Shown one piece after another: positions 50,812 through 60,571 of a DNA stretch of 64,000 nt. The notes beneath the pieces are model-generated. The model saw only the letters and a list, made by a program, of their open reading frames with translations. It had not been told where the DNA came from and searched no databases. The stretch lies in contig WHVY01000003.1 in assembly GCA_022266195.1 (NCBI GenBank), positions 1,302,001 through 1,366,000 on the forward strand, given 5' to 3'. The translations under genes and the position numbers were made by a program. The first letter of the stretch is position 1. Each line of letters begins with the position of its first letter. This stretch comes from Tetranychus cinnabarinus (Eukaryota > Arthropoda > Arachnida > Trombidiformes > Tetranychidae).

Positions 50812-50915
50812 AGGCCCAAAACAGCCAAAGTCAAAACAGCCAAGTCCAAACCAGCAAAGTCCAAAATGGCCAAAGTCAAAACAGCCAAATACAAAGCTGC
50901 TTAAATCATATCAAT
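50812..50915 (+). repeat. Minisatellite, 15-bp unit (inverted copy at 51155-51255)
   Basis: Tandem variants of CCAAAGTCAAAACAG (period 15) run here. The mirrored array at 51155-51255 reads TTGGCTGTTTTGACT-type units on the same strand. Flanking AAGCTGCTTAAATCATATCAA / TTGATTTAAGCAGCTTTATA bases also mirror. The two arrays could pair as a stem with a loop of about 240 bases. Confidence 0.8.
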
Positions 50916-51154
50916 TCAAATTGCAAAAAAGTCCAAAAAAACCTGCCTATGGATATTGATAAGCTAATTAATTATACTTAATTAACTCCGATCGAGTCAG
51001 AAAATGGCCCACATACACCTATGCTCTTGTGTCCTAAAAATTATTGAGTCAATTGATTAAATCAAACTTATTCAAAATTGAAGCAAAAGTCAGTGGTAAA
51101 AAAACAAAAGTACTTTTTGATACCTTAATAAATCTGACCATTTAAGTAGTTTTA

Positions 51155-51255
51155 TTTGATTTAAGCAGCTTTATATTTGGCTGTTTTGACTTTGGCCGTT
51201 TTGGACTTGGCTGTTATGGACTTGGCTGTTTTGACTTTGGCTGTTTTGAACCCAA
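51155..51255 (-). repeat. Minisatellite, inverted mate of 50812-50915
   Basis: Units TTTTGGACTTGGCTG, TTATGGACTTGGCTG and TTTTGACTTTGGCTG: the same 15-bp repeat in opposite orientation. Confidence 0.8.
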
Positions 51256-51299
51256 ACCCTCTTAATAATAGATTCAATAATAAACTCAAATTTATAACT

Positions 51300-51962
51300 A
51301 TTACAGAAAATTGCTTTTGACGGAGACATCTTTAAAGAATGAAGAAGACAGTGTTAACATTGAAGAGGGGTTTGGTCCAAATTCACCAATCTTTTAAGCT
51401 TTTAAGAAATAATCTCTTCGGGTTAAAAGTTAAAACTAAGTGTTAGAGAGCTAAAACTTTCATTCGTCGATATAAATTGGTAAATTGTAGGTACTCATCA
51501 ATGATAGAACATTTTTTTAAATTAATCGACAGTTCTCTTGATTTTGCGTCATCGGCCTCATAACTTGAGTCTCAATATTTTGAGAACGGCAGCACTTACA
51601 TTCATCATTCTTTCATCATTATGATTTAATTACTGACTATAACATATGACTAAATACCTAGAAAAATCTGAGCTGATTTATTTAATAATGAATATCATAT
51701 AGCCCATGATAAAATCTAATAATTGTTGAAAAAATGATGATTCTAGGTGCTTAAATTATCGAAATATTGATTTTGTATCTCATTTAATTTAAAAAATAAA
51801 TTTTTAGACCCAACGCTTAAACGCTTAACTCGAAGCTTATGTCTTTAAAGCTTAAAAGATTGGTGAATCTGGAACATACCTTGAAGAGGACACTGGTCGT
51901 AAAAGCAAGTGTGAAACTTTAATCCTTTAAGATGTCTCCGTCAAAAGCAATTTTCTGTAGTA
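51300..51962. repeat. Element with inverted ends (about 660 bp)
   Basis: ACAGAAAATTGCTTTTGACG at about 51304 is mirrored at about 51957, and the match continues inward for about 100 bp (CTTTAAAG, AGATTGGTGAAT). No clear target duplication and no coding frame. It may be a decayed foldback transposon. Confidence 0.65.
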
Positions 51963-51989
51963 ATAATTAATGATATTTATATTTAAATT

Positions 51990-52115
51990 TCTGTCTGTAA
52001 AACAATCATAACGAAACCTATTTGAGCTTTTACACGCAAAAAAGTCATAAAAGCAATGTGTTTAAAAAACAATGAAAGTAGCATTAAAACTTGAACATCG
52101 TCTTGACTAAAATCA
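51990..52115 (+). repeat. Direct repeat, left copy (mate 54671-54796)
   Basis: About 125 bp starting TTTCTGTCTGTAAAACAATC and ending ACATCGTCTTGACTAAAAT recur in the same orientation at 54671-54796. The two copies enclose the gustatory-receptor-like pseudogene. Confidence 0.85.
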
Positions 52116-52599
52116 TTAACCGAAATGCCAAATTCGCAGCTATTATTGCATCTGTTTCGTGTAAAGAGTATGGACTTTTGAAAAGTTTAGAAGTCTCAAG
52201 ATTGAAAAAGTCGAGTTGAACTGCACAAACTGGCTTAAATAATACGTATCTTAAAGATTTGTCGACAAGAACTATGGACAAAAACATGACTTTAGAATCG
52301 AGAGTATAGACTTTGAGGGTTTGTATTAGCATAAAGACGGGATTTAAAAAACATACGAACTTGTACATTGAACATAAAACATTTAACATATTAACATATT
52401 AACATAATATCTTGGGTCAAAAACCAAGAAGAAAAAGGTTTTTACTCTTTTAAAAGACACAATTAACACATTTGTAACATTTATGCAGCAAACTTGTACA
52501 CAAATGGGCTGAAAACGGGTAAGAATTAATATCTTTCAGGTTTAAACTCTGTTAAGTTATAGTGGCATTAAAACTGAGTCTTTTAGTGCGATTAAAATG

Positions 52600-52715
52600 C
52601 TTCTTTTATTGATAGTTTTCGTAGAAATCAAGTCCAAAGTTGAAACTTAGATTGCCTTTTGTACATTTTTGGGACCAGATATTTTCATGAAACTTCATCC
52701 CAATTCTGTAAGTTT
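52600..52715 (-). repeat. Inverted repeat, right arm (mate 50640-50755)
   Basis: Reverse complement of 50640-50755 with scattered differences; ends ATGAAACTTCATCCCAATTC. Confidence 0.8.
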
Positions 52716-52951
52716 AATTAGTGAGTTTTAATGAGTTTAATGACTCAAGATGCAAATGCTCAATGCTTAACTAACTTATAAAGTCTGATGTTTTAGTTTA
52801 AATGATACATTTTATAATATGTTCAAATGTTTGGTTTGTTGTTCAAACATAAGATGGTTTCGTAGCAACTTTTGTAGCCAAAACAATGATTTTATCGAAT
52901 GGGCCTTTTCTCTTTCTTTGCATGCGATGTTTCCATTGATCCTTCGGAATA

Positions 52952-54307
52952 TCAAACGAGCGTTTTAATGTTGACTGTTAAAAGCATAATAAAGTTGATG
53001 TTTTCCAAAATGAACTGAAATAAGTTATAAAATGCATAAGAATTGATTTAAATTGTGCAAAAAATGATTGGCGAACTCACAAGTAAAGAAAATAAAGGAT
53101 TTATCAAGCATAACTTTCCAATTGCAATGCCAGTTTGTCTTGCGTTGATTCGACTCTGAATTTCTAATGCCTGTGCACATAACAGTGATCAATCAAGTTT
53201 TTCTTCGATCGTATTTTGATTTCTAACTTAACATACCTTGAATCGAGCTGAGCAGTTCGCTTTTGTATTCAATATAAGTCCAGTATAATGGCCATGCATA
53301 CGCAGCGTCTTGAAATAATTGATATTGAGATTAAATGATAGACAAATTAAATGTTGTGAAAATTGAAACTTACTTTTGTGTAATAACTAGAAGCCCAAAG
53401 ATTACCGATAACAAGAAAAAAGTGGATCAAGATTCCTCCAAATGTGACCAGTGAAGAAATGAAATCGGGGAAAAGCTTGAATATCAGTGAAAATAGCAGC
53501 ATAATATCTGCTTGTAGGGAAATGAGTCCCATCAGGTAGAGATGAAGATAATCTAAGCGACGATATGTTTCCTCAATTTCATTCATAAACTGAATCACCC
53601 TTTCATTGATTAGACTCAATTCTACAGGACTCAATAAACATCTTTTCAGACAGTTTTTAATCTCGTCTCTAATTGCTTCCAGTTTTGCATTGAAAAGTGC
53701 AATAAAAGCCCAAAAGCCCATGAGACGAGCACCCTGTGTGATGATTAAGTAGACAATTTTATTGAAACTGTGCACTTTTTGCATTGAATTTCAAAGGTTT
53801 CCAATATATCCCATGGACACGAATATTGTAAAAAATTTTAAAAGTAATAAAGAAAATAGCTCGTTCGATGTAATGATAATATTCGCGAAGCAATAAAAAG
53901 ATTACAATAGTAATAACATTTAATATTAGCATAAATGTGCTCTTCTGTCGTTTGGAGTCTGGAAAAGGATTTGCCAGATATAAATCTAACTGTTCACTTT
54001 CATCAAAGTACAAGAACAAAATAAATCGGGTAAAAGTTAAGAGTATTGCAATACGAATCATCCAGTATGAAACAGTACGAAACTATGGATAGGAAATCCA
54101 TAGTTTCCAAGTGATCGGTTTATCGTACTCTTGCTTTTGTCCACCACATAAGCTAATTAACATCAATTTGTTTAGGTTGTCAAAGTATTTCAAAGCTTTT
54201 CTGGTTTCATAGTCCGATTCACTAGTCCGAGCAAGCAGTTTGTATGAACAAGACTTGCAGTATTGAGCAAATTTTGCGATTTTCAGTTTTTGAAAGTATT
54301 TCTTCAT
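52952..54307 (-). pseudogene. Gustatory-receptor-like chemoreceptor pseudogene
   Basis: On the minus strand, the frame from 54307 encodes a polar start and then a string of hydrophobic helices. It is cut by a TAG at 54083-54085 (after KLWISYP). Near 53780 the frame shifts within an A run: removing one A would join WKPLKFNAK to VHSFNKIVYL. The second half (53784-53374) has helices and a long amphipathic loop. Later exon-like pieces follow at about 53305-53233 (AYAWPLYWTYIEYKSELLSS), 53172-53081 (ALEIQSRINARQTGIAIG ... INPLFSLL) and 53024-52952. The closing piece resembles the conserved TYhxxxxQF region of arthropod gustatory receptors by position and helix pattern, though that exact motif is not seen. 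One splice phase does not fit. Spider mites have very many such receptors with many pseudogenes. The call is by topology and partial motif only. Confidence 0.6.
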
Positions 54308-54670
54308 TGGTCAATTTGACAGAACAATTTGTCGAAAAAGTCGCACATAAAGTAATCTAACGAAAAAATTTCTTGAATCTAGTTGTAATAACTAGACCTT
54401 TAGAACTGAAAGTAGCTAAATAATTGATTTCAATGAATCAAGTTTTATTACTTTTCTGATTTAATTCAGTTATCTTAATGTTCATATGCACGATAATGTG
54501 ATCAATATGAATCATTTCAATCGACTCGTGGAAATTTTCAAGGTTGGAAGGAATTTTGTTTCAATATTGAGATCAATAAGATTAATCCATTATGGAACTC
54601 AAAGAATTCGAAGCTAAGCGAATCTAATATTAGTTGAATCGATTCTCATAAACTTCACTTCAGTCATGAA

Positions 54671-54796
54671 TTTCTGTCTGTAAAACAATCATAACGAAAC
54701 CAATTTGAGCTTTTTCACAAAAAAAGTCATAAAAGCAATGTGTTTAACAAACAATGAAAGTAGTATTCAAACTTGAACATCGTCTTGACTAAAATG
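54671..54796 (+). repeat. Direct repeat, right copy (mate 51990-52115)
   Basis: About 95% the same as 51990-52115 by eye; small differences lie near CGAAACCAATTTGAGC and in the A run after it. Confidence 0.85.
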
Positions 54797-55339
54797 GCTT
54801 GAATCTATTCCTTCTAACCTAATCATAGATTTCAGGTTGAACTCTCACTTATTGATATTTTGATGAGATCAGAAACTTTCAATTGCAATATAAAATTACT
54901 TTTTTTCAGGGATTTATTTCATTTTTATAATTTGTCATTAATTGTTCTTTAGTGATTGAATTTAATATAAAAAGCTTAAACTGATGCAGTAATTGAAATC
55001 TAAAGTCTTAATGGATCGGCTTGGATTCACTTTTTGATCGTCAACAATTAAGTTCTGTCAATTACAAGTCACATCCAGACCAGTCTAAAATTAGCTTTTA
55101 ATTTAATTTGTATTCAAAAGGTTTAGTGGAATCTTTGTTTGAACAGTTTAGTGAAACAAAATTAATCGTTTACGTTTAATGCAAATCAAACTCACACAAT
55201 TAGCGCTATTTGAAGTCAATTAAAAGTCGCAATAGATTCAATGTAATTATTTCCTATTTAGATTAATTGTTGTTGCTGTTTATATCATTGTTATTATGTA
55301 TCTGAATAATAATCAGATGTACAAGTTCATAATGTACTA

Positions 55340-55790
55340 CAGGGTTACAAAAGCTGATATGTAACGTTTTCAAAATGAAATAACATGCCAGGTTTTGATT
55401 TTTTATTAGATTCTTTATCATAATGTGAAAATTCAGTTTTTCGTCTTTCATTTGATACTACAATAGCAGTTTTAAGACACACAGATAGCTGCTCGATATT
55501 TAAAAAAAGTAAATGAAAATCACTTTTGAGGGTTTAACATGGCGCGTCTATGAAAGATTGAAAAAACTCGATTGCTCAATGTTAATCTTCCCATAGGGTT
55601 CACAAAGTTATTTACATTGACTTTTTTAAAAATCGAGCAGCGCGCTATCTGTGTGTCCTAAAACTACGATTGTAGTAATAAATGAAAGACGAAAAACTGA
55701 ATTTTTACTTTATGGTCAAAAACCTAATCAAAAATCAAAACCTGACATGTTGTTTCATTTTGAAAACGTTACATATCATTATTTGTAACC
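55340..55790. repeat. Foldback repeat (about 450 bp)
   Basis: The arms are about 180 bp (55340-55518 and 55607-55790), separated by about 88 bp. Mirror blocks include CACACAGATAGC / GCTATCTGTGTG and TCGTCTTTCATT / AATGAAAGACGA. No target duplication is certain. Confidence 0.8.
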
Positions 55791-55989
55791 TAGTAATAAC
55801 TTTAAGCTTGAAATTGGATGTTAAATATCTGTCTAGTGTGATTTCCCATTCATTCTGGATTTCTGGAATTCATTTGAATTTGAAAAATTTGATGGCGAGT
55901 GGTATTTTGAGAACCAATGATTATTGCAAGAAAACATGAACTCAAATAAATAGGTAGCAGAATTAAAGTAATAGAAGAATAGTAAACTT

Positions 55990-58900
55990 ACAGCATTTTC
56001 AGATAAAAATTTATTGAGCAAAATTTAGACACTGTCTGATTCGTTCATTAATAGTTGAATTTATTTGATTACTGTTGTTATATCTTAGAGTCCGATTGTA
56101 CATTATATTAAATACTTACCATTGCTTACAAATCTGATTTTATTTGGAAGTTTGAAAATTGCCTGATATTGGTTGGCATTAGTGTTAATGCATTTTCAAG
56201 ACTAATCAATACAAATGCAAATTTAAGGTTCATAATTTAAGAAATAAATTTATAAAGTTAACTTGGATGAGGTGAATTGGAAAATATCACCGAATCATTG
56301 TAAAGATAGATTCAGATGAAAAGGTGCATTACTTTTATAAATATATATAAGCAAAAGGGAAATGGTATTTTCATAAAAAATTGGATAAAAATACAAAATG
56401 ATCAGGATAAAAAGTTCATTGGTTGAATAAGTCAATAGTCAAGATTCAATGGCAAATATATTTATCCATGTGGATGCGATGATTAGTTAATTAAGTTTGA
56501 ATAAGATGTAATATCACATCTAATCACCATGAATGACGATAAAATACGTTTAGACGCTGGGATAATCTAGTTTCTCATGATTCAAAAAAAGTGAAGCATT
56601 GAAACTTATGAGATTGATTAATATGTCAAGTCAAAAAAATAAAATGAAGCATCACAGATTTAAAAAATTGATCGAAAAGTATACTGAAATGCTTGTAGAC
56701 AATACAAACTACTGTATTGAAAAATTATTGTTGAGCTTTAGCAGCTTCAGCTCTGAATAATGAATTGATCCTGGAGCAAATTTTCAAAGCGGGTCCAAGC
56801 TTCATGCTCATAGCAGACATAAGATGATCTTCCTTTAGTAACATGAGTGCTTGTCCATCGATTTCCTGGGATTTAAATTCATCAGCATATTCTTGACATC
56901 CAGGTAAATTTCGTACAAAATCATAAACATCTTGGACCTGGTGGATACAATAAAAATAAATATTAGAAAAATGAAAATAAAATGACAATTTGTTCTTAAA
57001 TGAGAATGATTAAAAAAATGGTCAAAATCAACAATACTAACATTCCATAGGTTAGGATTAGTTCCGCTTGCAGGGATGAAACCTCCTTCATTAGTGTCCA
57101 TAGATTCAGATTGAGCTTCAGCATTACCTCGATTTGGTGAGATATCAGTTTTTGGCTGTAAAGAGATGATTGTTTATCGTTTTTTGACATTTTAATTTAC
57201 TACTGTAAACTCTCTTCAATTGTCACAGAATCATATCAGCTCAGTTAACATTTTCTATCGGGTTAATTCCGAGGAGATTTTAACTATCTTTTTAATTCGA
57301 CGTAGTATGTGAATTGTCAAAATGCTGATCTCATGATGCGACATTATGAGAGAGTTTATAATGATTATGGAATTGTAGCTCACCTTCTTAAGATTAGGTT
57401 CACGATTTGGACTATGATCTGTCTTTGAATCCTGATTAGATTCAACAGTAAATTTGTTCATATTTTTGTCTGATGATTCTAAATCTTCCGTACTGATAAT
57501 ATTGGGAATATTTGCATTATTAGCAAACTTTTTGGCACAAATATTGGAACAAAAACGTTTGGATTTTTTCTTCTTGTTTCCTTTTGTGATACTTTTACCA
57601 CAATATTCACATACAGCGTCATTTTTAGATTTCAGAGGTGCAATTGCTGCTTCCGAGGAGACATTTTTACCAAGCATTTGATCATTCATAATAATTGTAT
57701 CCTCTTTTTCATCATCCGCATTTGATGCAATGATTGTCCCTTCTGAATTTGCTTCTTGAGAGCCTTCAGTATTTATAGGGAATGGTGATTGACTTTCTTG
57801 AATAACAAATCCATCTATAACATGTGTTAACACTTCTTCATTGAGATAAGGTTTGACTATAGCTTTTTGTGGACTTTTTGCTCCATTTGATCTAGCAACA
57901 CCATTAGTAGATTTTTTACGTCCACTGTTCAAATTATTCATGTCTTGAGGAGCATTGTTCTCAGAGATCACTGGCTTCATCAAACCAACATCGTTCCCAG
58001 TAGCAGCATCTTTTTTCCCGTCCACATCTCTGCTTGGAGATTGAATCATCTTTTCTTTCAGAGCATTAGTTGAGACACTTCGTGCATTCACCGTTTTATT
58101 TTTTAATTTTTCTTGGCCCTTGTTCGGAACATTTTGAGCAAATTTACTTTCATCATTAATTGTTTTAGATGTCTGATAAGACCCATCGGTTTTATTGGCC
58201 CCCATCGGATCTGTTCCCATTGTACTGGTATTACATGAATTATCTTGAGAAATCATCTTCTCACTGATTGATTGTGAAGCCAATGGATTATTAACTTGAG
58301 GGACCAATGTAACAGTCATAGTTTGACGTGCCTCTGATCCTTGTTTCTCAATTGGTATTTTATCTGTTGAGCTTTGAATGTTTTTTTGTGACTTTCCTTT
58401 CGAGACATTCATTGATGTTGCAGTAGAGGTATTATTAGTAGGATGATTATGAGTAATTATTGGAGTTAATGTTTGAGATACAGTTGTTGAAGGAGCTGAT
58501 GTAGATGTTTGTGTACCAATAGATGACTGAACTATGGCGGGTTTTAAATTTTTATATCGGTTTGTTGTTGGTGTATGTTGAGTTGCTGGTGCAATCATAC
58601 ATGTTTGCCCTTTATTTATCCCTGATTGAGTTGTATTGGTGGCAGTGTGAGAATTATTTGAAGAAACTGATATGACCGAAGTGCCACTAAGAGAATTGCT
58701 ACTAACAAAGGCTGTACCACTCTGATTAATATAAAATGGTGTAGTGTTGAAAGAATTAGGTGCCACTATCACCATGTCAGATTGATTTGAAGCTCTAGGA
58801 AGATAATGTTGGTTGTTTGGCGCTAATATAGTAGGTCCAGTAGGTCCAGGGAAAGCTTGAATAAAATATTGATTATTCAATGCTTGTGGTGATTGACCGG

Positions 58901-59906
58901 TAATAAAGCTATTTTGCGGCAGTGTTTTGAATTGTTGTGCCATCAAACCTTGTTGGCTAGTGATGACCGATTGAGGGAGAATATGAGGTGATTTAGGTTG
59001 AATCTGTTGAGTTCCTTGAGATATTACCTGCAATAAAAAGAAAGACGGTTAGATCAGGCATACAAAAAGTAAACTAAGGTTAACCATAAATTTATAAAAT
59101 GAAACAAAAAAACACAAACCTTAGAAGAAACAGAATTAGAGATATTTCGGGCAGCCTGGGAATAGAAAATGAATAAAAAATAATGAGATCGACATGCAAA
59201 AATAATGTAACACTAGCAAGGGATACTTTCAGACAATATAAAATAGAAAAATTCAAATAATGATTAAAACAAGTCAAATTACCAATTTCCCTCTTGGTTC
59301 ATTAGATTTACCAGGATTGGGCAGAATGGTTGGTTGCTGGTTATTCGGTATAATTGTTGGTAGTTGAGAAGCTACTAGCGTGATTTGTGGTTGTTGTTGA
59401 GATGCTTGCATCTGTTGTTGTGGTGAAGCAGCAATGGCCACATTCTTATTCTGTTTATTACCATATTGATGTGTCATTTGAATAAGATTCCCTCCAGCTT
59501 GTTGTAAAGCCGTAATAGGCATGATAGTACCATTGTGAGAAAGCATAATTTGTGGTGAATACATTGAACTACATTGGATTGGAACTTGAGGCGAGTAAAC
59601 TAATGTTTGTGGTTGCAATTGGGCTTGAGATTGGTGTTGTTGTTGATTTGATTGTTGAGATTGTTGCTGCTGTTGATGTTGATGCTGAAGTTGTTGTTGT
59701 TGTTGTTGTTGCTGTTGTTGCTGCTGCTGTTGATGTTGTAAATCTTGTTGACTTTTCATCTTACACTGATCGTTTTTTCCTCACCGAATAACTAATAATT
59801 TAAATTAATATAAAAAATTTATGATGTTATAAACTGAACACAGAGTAAATCACATTAATCAGTTAATTCTGAACATCAACATTGAACATTTCAGACCAAA
59901 TTTCAA
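55990..59906 (-). repeat. Inverted-duplication arm B (mate 1217-5220)
   Basis: The mirror of arm A, including the 3' flank, the gene and about 150 bp of upstream sequence. At its outer end the similarity is interrupted by the 645-bp element at 59907-60551 and the hAT element just beyond. The short match CAAATTTCAA then AAAGAG resumes around them. Confidence 0.85.
56725..59759 (-). CDS. Polyhomeotic-like Polycomb protein, copy B (FCS finger + SAM)
   Basis: Five exons on the minus strand: 59759-59283, 59120-59155 (small exon), 59027-57384, 57155-57042 and 56937-56725, all in frame, 827 residues. Exon borders match copy A exactly. Differences from A are scattered substitutions, a longer poly-Gln tract, and short in-frame gaps in the acidic stretch before the FCS finger (copy A has INEDEDKDKEDT, copy B has NADDEKEDT). 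The FCS finger keeps its four Cys (CEYCGKSITK ... FCSNICAKKF), and the SAM exon is the same at protein level. With the frame kept through more than 2.4 kb, both copies are likely functional. The protein is a predicted subunit of Polycomb repressive complex 1 in the nucleus. A haplotype duplicate from assembly cannot be ruled out from the sequence alone. Confidence 0.9.
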
Positions 59907-60551
59907 GGTAAGCCCTATTCGTACAAAAAAATATCTGATAAGATTCTGATCCTTGGATATGGAGTAGACTTTTATTTGCCTTAAAAGTACGGCGCGTTTG
60001 TTTAAACTCTATGGAATAGTGTCAAAAACTTGATTATTTAGGTTAAGATATGAGAAATTGTGGATTAGTAGGGACATAATCACATGTGTGTATCACATTT
60101 ACGCACAAAAATTACAAAAATGGGCAATAACGGGTAAAAATTAGTTTCTTTCAAATTTAGACTCTATTGGGTTGTAAAGACATAAAAAATGACCTATCAA
60201 GCTTTGAACTATCTAACCTGGCCGAATTTAAGTTTGTTTAAACCTACTCTTTAACCACTGGACTGACAGTGGTACAAAAAAAACAATTAAACAATTAAAT
60301 AATATCAGTTGCTATTTTCAATATGAAAAGAAATATGAGAATGAATGAGCGTCAAATGCCAGTAAGAAAATGTCATAGAGTGTGGAAGGTTAAACTGCAA
60401 ATCGAACTGATCTAATGTCCAAAAAGAGAAAATTTAGCCTTTTTAATTAACCTAAATGGTTTGAATTTCACGAAAGATGGCGTTGAAATTCGCATTTGTA
60501 CGAATAGGCGTTTAGACTATTCGTACAAGTTTTTTGTACGAATAGGCTTTT
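59907..60551. mobile_element. Terminal-inverted-repeat element, 645 bp, with 11-bp flanking duplication
   Basis: The ends mirror: CCTATTCGTACAAAAAA near 59913 and TTTTTTGTACGAATAGG near 60530-60547. An additional inverted pair of the same motif lies close to the right end (about 60505-60530). The 11 bp CCAAATTTCAA is present on both sides (59896-59906, 60552-60562). The matching upstream region of copy A has this motif once, which marks the empty site. No ORF. The duplication length suggests a Mutator-like or hAT-like non-autonomous element. Confidence 0.75.
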
Positions 60552-60571
60552 CCAAATTTCAAAGCAAAGAG

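Larger units (their letters stand above)
49688..52951. other. Repeat-rich region without genes
   Basis: It contains several nested repeats, listed separately: an inverted pair of about 110 bp (50640-50755 / 52600-52715), mirrored 15-bp minisatellites, an element with inverted ends (51300-51962), and one copy of a direct repeat (51990-52115). A 101-codon frame on the minus strand (52084-52389) ends inside that direct repeat; I cannot assign it. Confidence 0.5.
54308..56724. other. Region between receptor pseudogene and polyhomeotic-like copy B
   Basis: It contains the right copy of the direct repeat (54671-54796), a foldback at 55340-55790, and from about 55990 the 3' flank of copy B, the mirror of 4443-5220. 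Two similar short frames (55263-55451 minus, 55682-55939 plus) are simply the two arms of the foldback read outward. Confidence 0.5.

Noticed and set aside
50669..50959. Lys/Pro/Gln-rich 96-codon frame
   Set aside because: It is a translation of the 15-bp minisatellite and its flank; a period of 15 keeps any frame open.
55263..55939. Two similar small proteins facing outward
   Set aside because: They are the two arms of one foldback repeat, so their likeness is not evidence of coding.
56725..59759. Copy B as a processed or decayed pseudogene
   Set aside because: It keeps all four introns and all frames with only in-frame gaps.
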